Shown here piece by piece: positions 18,155 through 27,264 of a DNA stretch of 64,000 nucleotides. Both the position numbers and the translations under genes were made by a program. This DNA comes from Alkalimonas cellulosilytica (GTDB lineage Bacteria > Pseudomonadota > Gammaproteobacteria > Enterobacterales > Alteromonadaceae): contig NZ_JAUHLI010000014.1 in assembly GCF_036325985.1 (NCBI RefSeq), forward strand, positions 1 to 64,000, in the 5' to 3' direction. Position 1 is the first letter of the stretch. Each line of letters opens with the position of its first letter. The notes below the pieces were generated by a model. The model searched no databases and was not told the origin of the DNA. It saw only the letters and a program-made list of their open reading frames with translations.

Positions 18155-19519
18155 ATGGCAAAAAATAAAACGGCTTATGTTTGTAACGATTGTGGTGCCG
18201 ACTTTATGCGTTGGCAGGGGCAGTGCAGTGAATGCGGTGCCTGGAATACCATTACTGAGGTTCGGTTAGGCCCGGCGAAAGATAAAAACAGCCGTTTTGG
18301 TGGTTATGCCGGTGCTGCGGCAGCGAAGGTGTTGCGACTTGATGAAGTGGATTTGCAGGATGTACCGCGCTTTAGCTCTGGGTTCACTGAGCTGGATCGG
18401 GTGCTGGGTGGTGGCATCGTGCCGGGCTCTGCGGTCTTGATAGGCGGCAGCCCTGGTGCTGGTAAAAGTACCTTGCTGTTGCAAATGATGTGTGGTCTGG
18501 CTGAGCAGGGCAATGCGCTTTATGTGACGGGTGAGGAGTCCTTGCAACAGGTAGCACTGCGAGCGAACCGGCTGGGTTTGCCAACCGGCAAACTGCGGAT
18601 GCTGGCGGAAACCAATGTGGAAACCATTTGCCACCTGGCGCAGCAGGAAAAGCCCCGGTTGATGGTGATTGACTCCATTCAGGTGATGCAGATGGCTGAC
18701 ATTCAGTCGGCGCCGGGCAGTGTGTCGCAGGTGCGCGAAAGTGCTGCTTACCTGACCCGTTTTGCCAAACAGCACAACATCGCGGTGATTATGGTGGGGC
18801 ATGTCACCAAAGACGGCAGCCTGGCAGGTCCCAAAGTGTTGGAGCATTGCATTGATTGCTCCATTTTGCTCGATGGCGATGCGGACAGCCGTTACCGTAC
18901 CTTGCGCGGCAACAAGAACCGCTTTGGTGCCGTCAATGAACTGGGAGTTTTTGCCATGACCGGCCAGGGCATGAAAGAAGTCAAAAACCCATCCGCTATT
19001 TTCCTGAGCCGAACTGAAGATGTGCAGTCTGGCAGCATCGTGATGGTGCTGTGGGAAGGAACCCGGCCTTTGCTGGTAGAAATTCAGGGCTTGGTCGATC
19101 ACTCGCCACTGAATAACCCGCGGCGGGTAACGGTGGGGATGGAGCAAAACCGCATTGCTATGCTATTGGCAGTGATGCACCGTCATGCCGGTTTGCAGAT
19201 GGCCGATCAGGATGTGTTTGTCAATGTGGTAGGCGGCATCCGGGTGCAGGAAACCAGTGCCGATTTAGCTACCTTGCTGGCGCTGGTGTCCAGCTTTCGT
19301 AATAAGCCTTTGCCACCTGATCTGGTGGTGTTTGGTGAAGTCGGATTATCCGGTGAGATCCGGCCGGTACCCAGCGGTCAGGAGCGATTGCGCGAAGCCG
19401 CCAAGCACGGCTTTAAACGGGCGATTGTGCCCAAAGCTAACTGCCCGAAAGAGCCGATTGAAGGCATGCAGGTGACCGGTATTGGCCGGTTATCAGAAGC
19501 GCTGGAAGCCTTGGATTAA
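18155..19519 (+). CDS. radA: DNA repair protein RadA
   Basis: RecA-related helicase that extends branches during homologous recombination. 454 residues from ATG 18155, chosen because TTGAGGAA sits just upstream and the protein then begins MAKNKTAYVCNDCG like its homologues. Order: C4 zinc finger (CNDCG...CSECG), Walker A GGSPGAGKSTLL, the RadA signature RGNKNRFG, and a Lon-protease-like C-terminal domain with FGEVGLSGEIRPV. The length matches E. coli RadA (460). It ends in a hairpin shared with convergent bamD. Confidence 0.96.
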   Translation: MAKNKTAYVCNDCGADFMRWQGQCSECGAWNTITEVRLGPAKDKNSRFGGYAGAAAAKVLRLDEVDLQDVPRFSSGFTELDRVLGGGIVPGSAVLIGGSPGAGKSTLLLQMMCGLAEQGNALYVTGEESLQQVALRANRLGLPTGKLRMLAETNVETICHLAQQEKPRLMVIDSIQVMQMADIQSAPGSVSQVRESAAYLTRFAKQHNIAVIMVGHVTKDGSLAGPKVLEHCIDCSILLDGDADSRYRTLRGNKNRFGAVNELGVFAMTGQGMKEVKNPSAIFLSRTEDVQSGSIVMVLWEGTRPLLVEIQGLVDHSPLNNPRRVTVGMEQNRIAMLLAVMHRHAGLQMADQDVFVNVVGGIRVQETSADLATLLALVSSFRNKPLPPDLVVFGEVGLSGEIRPVPSGQERLREAAKHGFKRAIVPKANCPKEPIEGMQVTGIGRLSEALEALD

Positions 19520-19521
19520 GC

Positions 19522-19550
19522 AAAAAAATACCGCCAACCGGCGGTATTTT
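19522..19550. terminator. Bidirectional terminator between radA and bamD
   Basis: An A-rich arm and ACCGCC pair with GGCGGT and a T-rich arm around an AACC loop. A-tracts on one side and T-tracts on the other let it act for both convergent genes. Confidence 0.85.
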
Positions 19551-19563
19551 CAAGGAGAAGGCC

Positions 19564-20343
19564 TTAAGAGCCTATCCGGGTTCTGTTGTTGGGGAAGTTG
19601 AGTTTTAATACCTCATAGGCATCATCACGCAGCTTCTCTAAGCCTAACTTATCGTAGCCTTGTACCATCAGTTCCAGTGCCTGCTCTACCTGCGGCGATT
19701 CACGGAAAAACTCCACAATGTACTTGCCACGGTTGGCGGCAGCCAAATAAGCACCACGACGCATGTAGTAATCGGCCACCAACAGCTCATGGCGGGCCAG
19801 GGTTTCGCGGATATGCTGCATGCGGATGCGGGCATCCGCACTGTACTTGCTGTCCGGATAACTGGTGATCAGGATGCGGAAATCATCAAACGCCTGACGG
19901 GTGCTGGCCAGATCACGGTCGGCCTGGTCAATACCAAAGAACGACTGGAAGGCATTTTCATCCGCTTTCAGATTGGCAAGGCCACGCATGTAATAGACAT
20001 AATCTAAATCCGGGTGGTTTGGATTCAACCGGATAAAACGATCAATGTTGGCAATGGCCTGAGGTAGGTTGTTCGCCCGGTAATAGGCATAGATGATATC
20101 CAACTGTACCTGACGCGCTAAAGGGCCGAAAGGATAGCGGTTTTCAACAGCCTGCAGCAACTCAATAGCACGATTATAGAGGCCTGAGTCCAGTACGCGC
20201 TTGGCCTCGGCATACATAGCCTGGGCATTTTGTGTGACAGACACTGGTTCTTGCTTGCGTTTGCCGGCACAGGCGCTTAGCGTCAGTGCCAGTAAAATCA
20301 CCCAGAGGATGGTAGAAAACTTGCTATTCATGGTTAAATTCAT
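19564..20343 (-). CDS. bamD: Outer-membrane assembly lipoprotein BamD
   Basis: Essential lipoprotein of the BAM complex that inserts beta-barrel proteins. About 259 residues from ATG 20343; ATG 20331 is an equally plausible start four codons later. The signal ends in the lipobox LSAC. The mature protein carries TPR-like helices (YAEAKRVLDSGLYNRAIELLQAVENRYPFG; YYRANNLPQAIANIDRFI), and YYMRGLANL and SYPDSKY fit the BamD family. It is divergent from rluD, the conserved arrangement in gammaproteobacteria. Confidence 0.95.
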   Translation of the reverse strand: MNLTMNSKFSTILWVILLALTLSACAGKRKQEPVSVTQNAQAMYAEAKRVLDSGLYNRAIELLQAVENRYPFGPLARQVQLDIIYAYYRANNLPQAIANIDRFIRLNPNHPDLDYVYYMRGLANLKADENAFQSFFGIDQADRDLASTRQAFDDFRILITSYPDSKYSADARIRMQHIRETLARHELLVADYYMRRGAYLAAANRGKYIVEFFRESPQVEQALELMVQGYDKLGLEKLRDDAYEVLKLNFPNNRTRIGS

Positions 20344-20459
20344 ATCTCCGTCAGCCTTTGGCTGTCCAGTTGGTGGTAAAACCGTTAAAATACGCTCCAA
20401 GAGAAACCCGATTCTAACCCAGAGCCTTCGGGAATGCACACAGGATACCTGCTTCCGCT

Positions 20460-21434
20460 ATGACAAAACAGATCAAATTGACAGAAATCGTGCCTGACCA
20501 TCTTTACGGTAAGCGGTTAGATCAGGTGCTGGCCGAATTGTTCCCTGATTATTCCCGTTCGCGGATAAAAAACTGGATCCAGGCCGGTCAGGTACAGATT
20601 GATGGTGTTGTGGAAAGCAAACCTCGGCATAAACTGCTGGGCGGCGAGCAACTGACCGTGGATGCCGAGCTGCAGGAAGAGGTGCAGCACGAAGCCGAAG
20701 CCATCGCCTTAACCATCCTGTACGAAGACGACGATATCCTGGTGATCAACAAACCGGCCGGTTTGGTGGTGCACCCGGGGGCGGGCAATCAGGCCGGTAC
20801 CTTACTCAACGCCTTGCTGCACCATGTACCGGATATCGCGGAAGTGCCACGGGCGGGCATTATTCACCGGCTGGATAAAGATACCTCTGGCGTGATGGTG
20901 GTGGCCAAAACAGTACCGGCACAAACGGCTTTGGTTTCAGCCATGCAGCAACGTTTGATCACCCGTGAGTACGAAGCCGTCTGTCACGGTACTTTAACTG
21001 GTGGTGGCACTGTGGATGCACCGATCGGGCGCCATCAAACCCAGCGAACCCTGATGGCGATAGACTCAGCGGGCAAACCGGCTGTCACCCATTACCGGGT
21101 GATGGAGCGTTTTCGGGCCCATACCCGGTTGCGGCTGCGGTTAGAAACTGGCCGTACCCACCAGATCCGGGTGCATATGCAGTCCTTGCATCATCCGTTG
21201 ATTGGTGATCCCGTTTATGGCGGCCGGCCCCGTCCGCCACGGGGCGCTTCGGAGCAGTTCCGTCAGGTACTGCGCGATTTCAGACGCCAGGCACTGCACG
21301 CCGCTTTACTAAAGTTGGATCATCCTATCAGCGGTGAAACCATGGAATGGCAAGCGCCGATCCCGGAGGATATGCGTTTATTGGTTGAAACCTTGCGGGC
21401 TGATACACAAGAACATGGCATGGACGATGCCTGA
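20460..21434 (+). CDS. rluD: 23S rRNA pseudouridine synthase RluD
   Basis: Makes pseudouridines 1911, 1915 and 1917 in helix 69 of 23S rRNA. 324 residues with an N-terminal S4 RNA-binding domain (LDQVLAELFPDYSRSRIKNWI) and the RluA-family catalytic motif HRLDKDTSG with its Asp nucleophile. LRLETGRTHQIRVH and HPLIGDPVYGG are the later conserved boxes. It overlaps pgeF, with which it forms a conserved rluD-pgeF(-clpB) run. Confidence 0.96.
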   Translation: MTKQIKLTEIVPDHLYGKRLDQVLAELFPDYSRSRIKNWIQAGQVQIDGVVESKPRHKLLGGEQLTVDAELQEEVQHEAEAIALTILYEDDDILVINKPAGLVVHPGAGNQAGTLLNALLHHVPDIAEVPRAGIIHRLDKDTSGVMVVAKTVPAQTALVSAMQQRLITREYEAVCHGTLTGGGTVDAPIGRHQTQRTLMAIDSAGKPAVTHYRVMERFRAHTRLRLRLETGRTHQIRVHMQSLHHPLIGDPVYGGRPRPPRGASEQFRQVLRDFRRQALHAALLKLDHPISGETMEWQAPIPEDMRLLVETLRADTQEHGMDDA

Positions 21435-22167
21435 GCTGCCACTGATTCAGCCGGATTGGCCAGCTCCTGCTGTGGTGCAAGCCATCTGCAGCACCCGGTT
21501 AGGGGGTGTTTCGCTGGGGCCTTATGCCGGTTTGAATCTCGGTGCTCATGTCGGCGATCAGCCAACGGCGGTCGCTAGCAACCGCCAGTTGTTGGTAGAG
21601 GCTGCTGCTATGCCTAAGACGCCGCTTTGGCTGGAGCAGGTGCATGGAATCGAAGTCGCGACATTACCCCTTAGCGGTCCGGAACCGGTGACTGCCGATG
21701 CGGTTTTTAGTGATCAACCAGGCCAGGTGTGTGCGGTGATGACCGCCGATTGCCTGCCGGTGCTGTTCTGCGATGTTCGTGGCCGGCAGGTGGCGGCAGC
21801 TCACGCCGGCTGGCGAGGTCTCGCTGCTGGGGTACTGGAGAATACCTTAGCAAAGTTTGCTGCTGACGCTGAGATCATGGCCTGGCTTGGACCAGCCATT
21901 GGGCCTTCGGCCTTTGAGGTAGGCAGCGAGGTGGTACAGCAATTTACTACCACCGATCCACAGGCCGCAGCGGCCTTTGTGCAGCAAAGCGAACACAAAT
22001 GGCTGGCGGATTTGTACCAACTGGCCCGGCTGCGTTTGCAGCGTGCCGGGGTGCAGGCGATTTATGGCGGCAACTATTGCACCTTTACGCAAGACGAATT
22101 GTTTTACTCCTACCGCCGCGATGGCCAGACTGGCCGCATGGCTAGCTGCATTTGGTTGCAGCCCTAA
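21427..22167 (+). CDS. pgeF: Peptidoglycan editing factor PgeF (multicopper-oxidase-fold, YfiH)
   Basis: Cytoplasmic enzyme that removes wrongly incorporated residues (L-serine in place of L-alanine) from peptidoglycan precursors; the family was formerly called polyphenol oxidase/laccase. About 246 residues from ATG 21427 (ATG 21415 also possible). Conserved blocks STRLGGVSLGPYAGLNLG, WLEQVHG, VMTADCLPVLF, AAHAGWRGL and AWLGPAIGP contain the metal-binding His and Cys residues. It overlaps the end of rluD. Confidence 0.93.
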   Translation: MPELPLIQPDWPAPAVVQAICSTRLGGVSLGPYAGLNLGAHVGDQPTAVASNRQLLVEAAAMPKTPLWLEQVHGIEVATLPLSGPEPVTADAVFSDQPGQVCAVMTADCLPVLFCDVRGRQVAAAHAGWRGLAAGVLENTLAKFAADAEIMAWLGPAIGPSAFEVGSEVVQQFTTTDPQAAAAFVQQSEHKWLADLYQLARLRLQRAGVQAIYGGNYCTFTQDELFYSYRRDGQTGRMASCIWLQP

Positions 22168-22200
22168 CTTTGATCCTAGTCAATTATTTGACACTTGCTG

Positions 22201-22229
22201 CTTGAAAACTGTCCGGTGGCTCCCAATAT
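22201..22229 (+). promoter_or_regulatory. Sigma-32 (heat-shock) promoter of clpB
   Basis: A -35 CTTGAAA at 22201-22207 and a -10 CCCAATAT at 22222-22229 are separated by 15 bases counted from CTTGAA. This matches the RpoH consensus CTTGAA-(13 to 17)-CCCCATNT. It lies 40 bases upstream of the clpB start. Confidence 0.8.
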
Positions 22230-22268
22230 AAGCTATAACTTTTGTTACAGTTTTGAGTGGAGAACATC

Positions 22269-24839
22269 ATGCGATTAGATCGTCTGACCAGCAAGTTCCA
22301 ACAGGCCATTGCCGATGCGCAGTCGCTGGCACTTGGCCGCGATCATCAGTTTATTGAGCCGGTGCATTTGATGCATGCGCTGCTGAACCAGGATGGCAGC
22401 ACCGTGCGCGAGCTGCTGAACAAGCTTGGCATTAATTTTAACGAACTGCGGCTGAAAGTAACGCAGGCGATAGAGCGCTTGCCCACGGTGGAAGGCACCG
22501 GCGGTGATGTGCAGTTATCCGCTGCCATGGGCAGCTTGCTGAATATGTGCGATAAGCTGGCGCAAAAGCGCAAAGATCAGTACATCTCCAGCGAATTGTT
22601 TGTGCTGGCTGCCACCGAAGACAAGGGCGCTTTGGGCCAGATCCTGCGTGAGCAAGGGGTGACCAAAGAGGCGCTTGGCAAAGCCATTGATCAGATGCGG
22701 GATGGTCAGCAAGTGGATGATCCCAATGCCGAAGATACCCGACAGGCACTGAGCAAATACACCGTCGATTTAACGGCCCGGGCTGAAGCCGGCAAACTGG
22801 ATCCGGTGATTGGCCGGGATGAAGAGATCCGCCGCTGCATTCAGGTGCTGCAACGCCGCACCAAAAACAACCCGGTGCTGATTGGTGAGCCTGGCGTTGG
22901 TAAAACCGCCATCGTGGAAGGGCTGGCGCTGCGTATTATCAACAAAGAAGTGCCGGCAGGTTTGCAGGATAAACGGGTGCTGGCGCTGGACCTGGGCGCT
23001 TTGCTGGCTGGTGCCAAGTACCGGGGTGAATTTGAAGAGCGGCTCAAAGCCGTGCTGAATGAACTGGCGAAAGAAGAAGGCCAGGTCATTTTGTTTATCG
23101 ATGAAATTCATACCATGGTCGGTGCCGGCAAAGCCGATGGCGCCATGGATGCCGGCAATATGTTAAAGCCTGCGCTGGCGCGGGGGGAGCTGCACTGTCT
23201 GGGCGCCACCACTTTGGATGAATACCGCAAATACATTGAAAAAGATGCTGCGCTGGAGCGCCGTTTTCAAAAAGTACTGGTGGAAGAGCCAACAGTAGAA
23301 GATACCATTGCCATTTTGCGCGGCTTAAAAGAGCGTTACGAGCTGCACCATGCGGTGGAAATTACCGATCCGGCCATTGTAGCCGCGGCTACTTTGTCGC
23401 ACCGCTACGTCAATGATCGCCAGTTGCCGGATAAAGCCATTGATTTGATTGATGAAGCCGCATCCAGCATCCGGATGCAGATGGACTCCAAGCCGGAGGA
23501 AATGGATCGACTGGAGCGGCGCATTATTCAGTTAAAGCTGGAAGACAATGCACTGAGCAAAGAAGTGGATGACAGCAGCAAAAAACGCCGTGATGTCATT
23601 CAGGAGCAAATTGCTTTGCTGGAGCAAGAGTACAAAGATCTGGATGAGATCTGGTCATCGGAAAAAGCGGCCTTGCAGGGCACCCAAACCATCAAGGCTG
23701 AACTGGAGCAAGTGCGGCTGGATATGGAAGTGGCCCGCCGGGCCGGTGATTTGCAGCGCATGTCCGAGCTGCAGTATGGCCGTATTCCGGCACTGGAAAA
23801 GCAGTTGGATCTGGCCAGTCAGGCCGAGATGCAGGACATGCAATTACTGCGGAACCGGGTCACTGAGCAGGAAATTGCCGATGTCTTGTCCAAAGCCACC
23901 GGCATCCCGGTCAGCAAGATGCTGGAAGGGGAGCGCGACAAGTTGTTGCAGATGGAAGAAGCCTTGCGCCGCACCGTGGTGGGGCAACAAGAAGCTGTGG
24001 TGGCGGTGGCCAATGCCATTCGCCGTTCGCGTGCGGGCTTGTCCGATCCAAACCGGCCGATTGGCTCTTTCCTGTTTTTAGGGCCAACCGGGGTGGGTAA
24101 AACCGAGCTGACCAAAGCCTTGGCGACCTTCTTGTTTGATAGCCCGGATGCGATGGTGCGGATAGATATGTCCGAGTTTATGGAAAAACACGCGGTATCG
24201 CGCCTGGTTGGTGCGCCTCCTGGCTATGTCGGCTATGAGGAAGGCGGCTATCTGACCGAAGCGGTGCGGCGCAGACCTTACTCAGTCATTTTGCTGGATG
24301 AAGTAGAAAAAGCCCACCCGGATGTGTTTAACATTCTGCTACAGGTACTGGACGATGGACGGCTGACCGATGGTCAGGGCCGGACGGTGGACTTTAAAAA
24401 CAGCGTCATCATCATGACGTCGAACTTAGGTTCGGATCTGATCCAGCAGTACAGCAGTGAGTCGAGCTATCAGGAAATGAAAACCATGCTGATGGATGTG
24501 CTTGGCAAGCACTTCAGGCCAGAGTTTTTAAACCGGGTGGATGAAACCGTGGTGTTCCATCCGCTGGGGCACGAGCAAATCAAAGCCATTGCCGGCATTC
24601 AATTGGCGCGGCTGCGGCAGCGTTTGCAAGAGCGTGATTATCAGCTGGAGGTCAGCGAAGCGGCGCTGGATACGTTGGCGGCTGTCGGGTTTGACCCGGT
24701 ATTTGGTGCCCGGCCACTGAAGCGGGCTATCCAGCAGCATCTGGAAAACCCATTGGCACAAGCGCTGTTAAGAGGTGACATTGTGCCAGGCAGCACAGTG
24801 CAGATTGATGCCGAGGGCGATGCCTTAATCATTCGCTAA
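22269..24839 (+). CDS. clpB: ATP-dependent disaggregase ClpB
   Basis: Hexameric AAA+ chaperone that works with DnaK to dissolve protein aggregates. 856 residues from ATG 22269, preceded by TGGAG, beginning MRLDRLTSKFQ like E. coli ClpB (857). Order: double Clp-N repeat (1-145), NBD1 with GEPGVGKTA, coiled-coil M-domain about residues 400-520 (RLERRIIQLKLE through LEKQLDLASQ), NBD2 with GPTGVGKTE and a C-terminal D2-small domain. A heat-shock promoter precedes it and a terminator follows. Confidence 0.98.
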   Translation: MRLDRLTSKFQQAIADAQSLALGRDHQFIEPVHLMHALLNQDGSTVRELLNKLGINFNELRLKVTQAIERLPTVEGTGGDVQLSAAMGSLLNMCDKLAQKRKDQYISSELFVLAATEDKGALGQILREQGVTKEALGKAIDQMRDGQQVDDPNAEDTRQALSKYTVDLTARAEAGKLDPVIGRDEEIRRCIQVLQRRTKNNPVLIGEPGVGKTAIVEGLALRIINKEVPAGLQDKRVLALDLGALLAGAKYRGEFEERLKAVLNELAKEEGQVILFIDEIHTMVGAGKADGAMDAGNMLKPALARGELHCLGATTLDEYRKYIEKDAALERRFQKVLVEEPTVEDTIAILRGLKERYELHHAVEITDPAIVAAATLSHRYVNDRQLPDKAIDLIDEAASSIRMQMDSKPEEMDRLERRIIQLKLEDNALSKEVDDSSKKRRDVIQEQIALLEQEYKDLDEIWSSEKAALQGTQTIKAELEQVRLDMEVARRAGDLQRMSELQYGRIPALEKQLDLASQAEMQDMQLLRNRVTEQEIADVLSKATGIPVSKMLEGERDKLLQMEEALRRTVVGQQEAVVAVANAIRRSRAGLSDPNRPIGSFLFLGPTGVGKTELTKALATFLFDSPDAMVRIDMSEFMEKHAVSRLVGAPPGYVGYEEGGYLTEAVRRRPYSVILLDEVEKAHPDVFNILLQVLDDGRLTDGQGRTVDFKNSVIIMTSNLGSDLIQQYSSESSYQEMKTMLMDVLGKHFRPEFLNRVDETVVFHPLGHEQIKAIAGIQLARLRQRLQERDYQLEVSEAALDTLAAVGFDPVFGARPLKRAIQQHLENPLAQALLRGDIVPGSTVQIDAEGDALIIR

Positions 24840-24857
24840 CCGTGCTTTTAAACAGAA

Positions 24858-24883
24858 ATGCTCACCATGGGTGGGCATTTTTT
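24858..24883 (+). terminator. Rho-independent terminator of clpB
   Basis: ATGCTCACC pairs with GGTGGGCAT (one G-U) around a three-base loop, followed by six T residues. Confidence 0.85.
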
Positions 24884-24971
24884 ATGGAAAAAATAAACAG
24901 AACATTGTGATTTGATTTTTTATTGATTACTATTTTTTAAAGTTATTGTTTATGCTATTGAAGGAAAACTA

Positions 24972-25418
24972 ATGCGACTATTGTTACTCTGTGCAGGAAT
25001 GTTGCTGCTGTTTGGCTGCAGCAGCAATGATACCCCTGAAGCAGCATCAGCCAGTGGCCCACAAGTAGCGAATGAGTTTCAGCGATTTGCTCCGCGTTAC
25101 CCTGTAGAAGAAGCAAGAGCCGGTCGTGAGGGCTGTGCAACGGTGCGCTACTTGCTGACCCCGAGCTTATTGGTCGAGCAAGTCGAAGTGCTTGATGCCA
25201 CTAGCCGTCATTTTGCCAACGAGTCCGCTGCCGTGGTGCCGCGCTGGAACTGGCAAAGCCTGGGCGCAGATCGGGTAGCAGAGCCGACTTGGTTTGAAAC
25301 ACGCTTTGAGTTTTGTCTGGAAACTGGGCGGGGCAATTGCTCGCCTGAGCAACTTCAGCAAAGAACGACCTGTCGTGGTGATGATGTGGTGTCATCGGTG
25401 GGGTATCGGGTTCGCTGA
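24972..25418 (+). CDS. Small lipoprotein with TonB C-terminal-like domain
   Basis: 148 residues. The signal ends in the lipobox LLFGC. The segment APRYPVEEARAGREGCATVRY...VEVLDATSRHFANESAAVVPRWNW follows the TonB_C pattern (YP-x-A-x-x-x-x-x-G-C/V, then an alpha helix ending in a W-containing strand), as in energy-transducer-like proteins. There is no proline-rich region or membrane anchor other than the lipid, so classical TonB action is unlikely. Extra Cys pairs near the C-terminus could form disulfides. A related cassette-encoded protein lies at 42437-42901. Function unknown. Confidence 0.65.
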   Translation: MRLLLLCAGMLLLFGCSSNDTPEAASASGPQVANEFQRFAPRYPVEEARAGREGCATVRYLLTPSLLVEQVEVLDATSRHFANESAAVVPRWNWQSLGADRVAEPTWFETRFEFCLETGRGNCSPEQLQQRTTCRGDDVVSSVGYRVR

Positions 25419-25565
25419 AAAGCATGGAAGGTGATTGATCAAACGCAGCAATGCGAGCGTTTCAGTAAGCACTTTAAGACGCTAATGCAATGATTATTAA
25501 TTCCTTTATGGAAAATCCTATGGTTTTGGTCTAAGGTCAATAGGTTCATTAACCGGAGCACTACC

Positions 25566-25922
25566 ATGACGAAAACCTTAGTATTTACACTATCTCTGAC
25601 TGGCGCTGTTTTACTGCAACCGGCGCTGATACCAGTGGCGCAAGCGGATATTGTTAGTACCCATGAGTTTGTGCAAGAAAAGCAATCCGGCTGGGATCGG
25701 GCGCAGTTGACCGAGCAGTTGCAGCGCGACGATGTGCGGGAGTTGCTGGTGCAGTATGGGGTGGATCCAGATGAAGCCTTACTGCGGGTTGCTGCGTTAA
25801 CCGACGAAGAAGTGCGGGAGTTAACTGCCAGCATCAATGAGCTACCGGCTGGTGCCGGGATCAGCATCAGTACCACGGTCATTTTAATCGGGATTATTAT
25901 CTGGCTGGTATTTTTCCGTTAA
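25566..25922 (+). CDS. PA2779-family small membrane protein
   Basis: 118 residues with an N-terminal signal (LVFTLSLTGAVLLQPALIPVAQA), a short acidic helical middle (DRAQLTEQLQRDDVRELLVQYGVDPDEALLRVAALTDEEV) and a C-terminal membrane segment (STTVILIGIIIWLVFF). This layout is the one annotated as the PA2779 family. It is followed 59 bases later by a PA2778-type cysteine peptidase, the usual partner. The pair's function is not established; it may be an envelope-exposed substrate and processing enzyme. Confidence 0.75.
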   Translation: MTKTLVFTLSLTGAVLLQPALIPVAQADIVSTHEFVQEKQSGWDRAQLTEQLQRDDVRELLVQYGVDPDEALLRVAALTDEEVRELTASINELPAGAGISISTTVILIGIIIWLVFFR

Positions 25923-25981
25923 TCAGCCAGCCGCAAAGGGGGCAGGTTCACTCTGGGCAACACCGTTGCTGTTGGCAACGC

Positions 25982-26947
25982 ATGGCTGCAATGATTGTGA
26001 TGTCTGCATGGCGTAGTCAGCGCTGCATGTTGCTGGTGGCGATGATGCTGGTATCGACGGCCTGCAGTCATTCGGGCCGGCTGTATCAGTATCAGCAGCT
26101 GCCGGCTACAGAGCTGGCTTACATTGAGCTGACTGACACTCCTTTCTATCCGCAATTAAGATACCAGTGTGGTCCCGCTGCTTTGGCAACGGTGCTGCAG
26201 GTAAGTGGTGTGGAAACGGCTCATCCTGATCAGCTGGCCGAACAGGTGTATTTACCGGAGCGTCAGGGTAGCCTGCAGGCTGAGCTGTTAGCCGCCAGTC
26301 GCCGGGCTGAACGGATCCCTTATGTACTTGCCCCCCAACTTACCGATCTGCTGGCTGAACTGGCAGCGGGGCATCCGGTACTGGTACTGCAAAACCTGGG
26401 CCTGGCACGTTGGCCGCGTTGGCATTATGCGGTGGTAATTGGCTTTGATCCGAAGCGCCAGCAACTGCTGCTGCGCTCTGGTAGCCGCTACCGGCAAAGT
26501 ATGTCATTGCGTCAGTTTGAGCGCAGTTGGCAACTGGCCAACTATTGGGCCATGGTGGTGCCGGCATCCGGGCAATTACCTGCGACGGCAGAGCCATTGC
26601 GGTATTTGCAGGCAGTGGCAGCTGTGGAGCAACAACAACGCTGGTCTTTAGCCGCTGAGGGGTATGTCGTCGCTGAGCGGCGTTGGCCCGAGCAAGCGAC
26701 CAGTGCTTTTGGCCTTGGCAATATTGCCTATCAGCAGCACGACTTTGCCGCCGCCAAAGCGCATTATTATCGTGCAACCGAGTTGGCGCCAGGCGAAGCG
26801 GCCTACTATTTCAACCTGAGTTGGGCTTTGCTGCGGCTTGGGCAAGTGGATGAAGCGCTTCGGGTTGCAGCGCTTACCGCTCAATTAGCGCCGGAGCATC
26901 CCCGCTACGGCAAGGCCATCCAGCTGCTCGAACAAGCCATCGACTAG
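25982..26947 (+). CDS. PA2778-family C39-like cysteine peptidase with TPR domain
   Basis: 321 residues. The N-terminal signal ends in a lipobox (VSTAC), predicting a lipoprotein. The peptidase_C39-like domain has Cys in YQCGPAALATVL (about residue 60), His in RWHYAVVIGFD (about residue 142) and a following Asp. The C-terminal 120 residues contain TPR-like helices (FGLGNIAYQQHDFAAAKAHYYRATELAPGEAAYYFNLSWAL). Paired with the PA2779-type gene upstream. Targets are unknown; the fold is that of bacteriocin-leader peptidases, but no transporter is attached. Confidence 0.8.
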   Translation: MAAMIVMSAWRSQRCMLLVAMMLVSTACSHSGRLYQYQQLPATELAYIELTDTPFYPQLRYQCGPAALATVLQVSGVETAHPDQLAEQVYLPERQGSLQAELLAASRRAERIPYVLAPQLTDLLAELAAGHPVLVLQNLGLARWPRWHYAVVIGFDPKRQQLLLRSGSRYRQSMSLRQFERSWQLANYWAMVVPASGQLPATAEPLRYLQAVAAVEQQQRWSLAAEGYVVAERRWPEQATSAFGLGNIAYQQHDFAAAKAHYYRATELAPGEAAYYFNLSWALLRLGQVDEALRVAALTAQLAPEHPRYGKAIQLLEQAID

Positions 26948-27033
26948 TGGTTGTGTGAAGCCTGGTTTTGCGAATAGCGGTTACAACCTGCTTGCGGTAC
27001 CATAGATGCATTCAAAACCACAGGTGCAGCCGA

Positions 27034-27252
27034 ATGAGTAAAGAGCAAGTCAACAACCCTTTGCATGGCCTCACATTAGAGAAAATCCTGGTCGCGTTGG
27101 TTGAGCACTATGGTTGGGCGCAGTTGGCCAATGTAATCCGGGTCAACTGCTTTAAGAATGATCCTTCGGTAAAATCCAGCTTAAAGTTTTTACGCAAAAC
27201 CCCCTGGGCCCGGGCCGAGGTGGAGCAGTTGTATCTGAAAACCTTTCAGTAA
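27034..27252 (+). CDS. VF530-family small DNA-binding-like protein
   Basis: 72 residues from ATG 27034; longer readings upstream lack a ribosome site. The sequence NPLHGLTLEKILVALVEHYGW and CFKNDPSVKSSLKFLRKTPWAR is the DUF2132/VF530 signature. A member structure from Aliivibrio has been described as a helical DNA-binding-like fold (recalled). The biological role is unknown. It stands alone, convergent with the DUF3087 gene. Confidence 0.85.
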   Translation: MSKEQVNNPLHGLTLEKILVALVEHYGWAQLANVIRVNCFKNDPSVKSSLKFLRKTPWARAEVEQLYLKTFQ

Positions 27253-27264
27253 TACCGGATCGCC

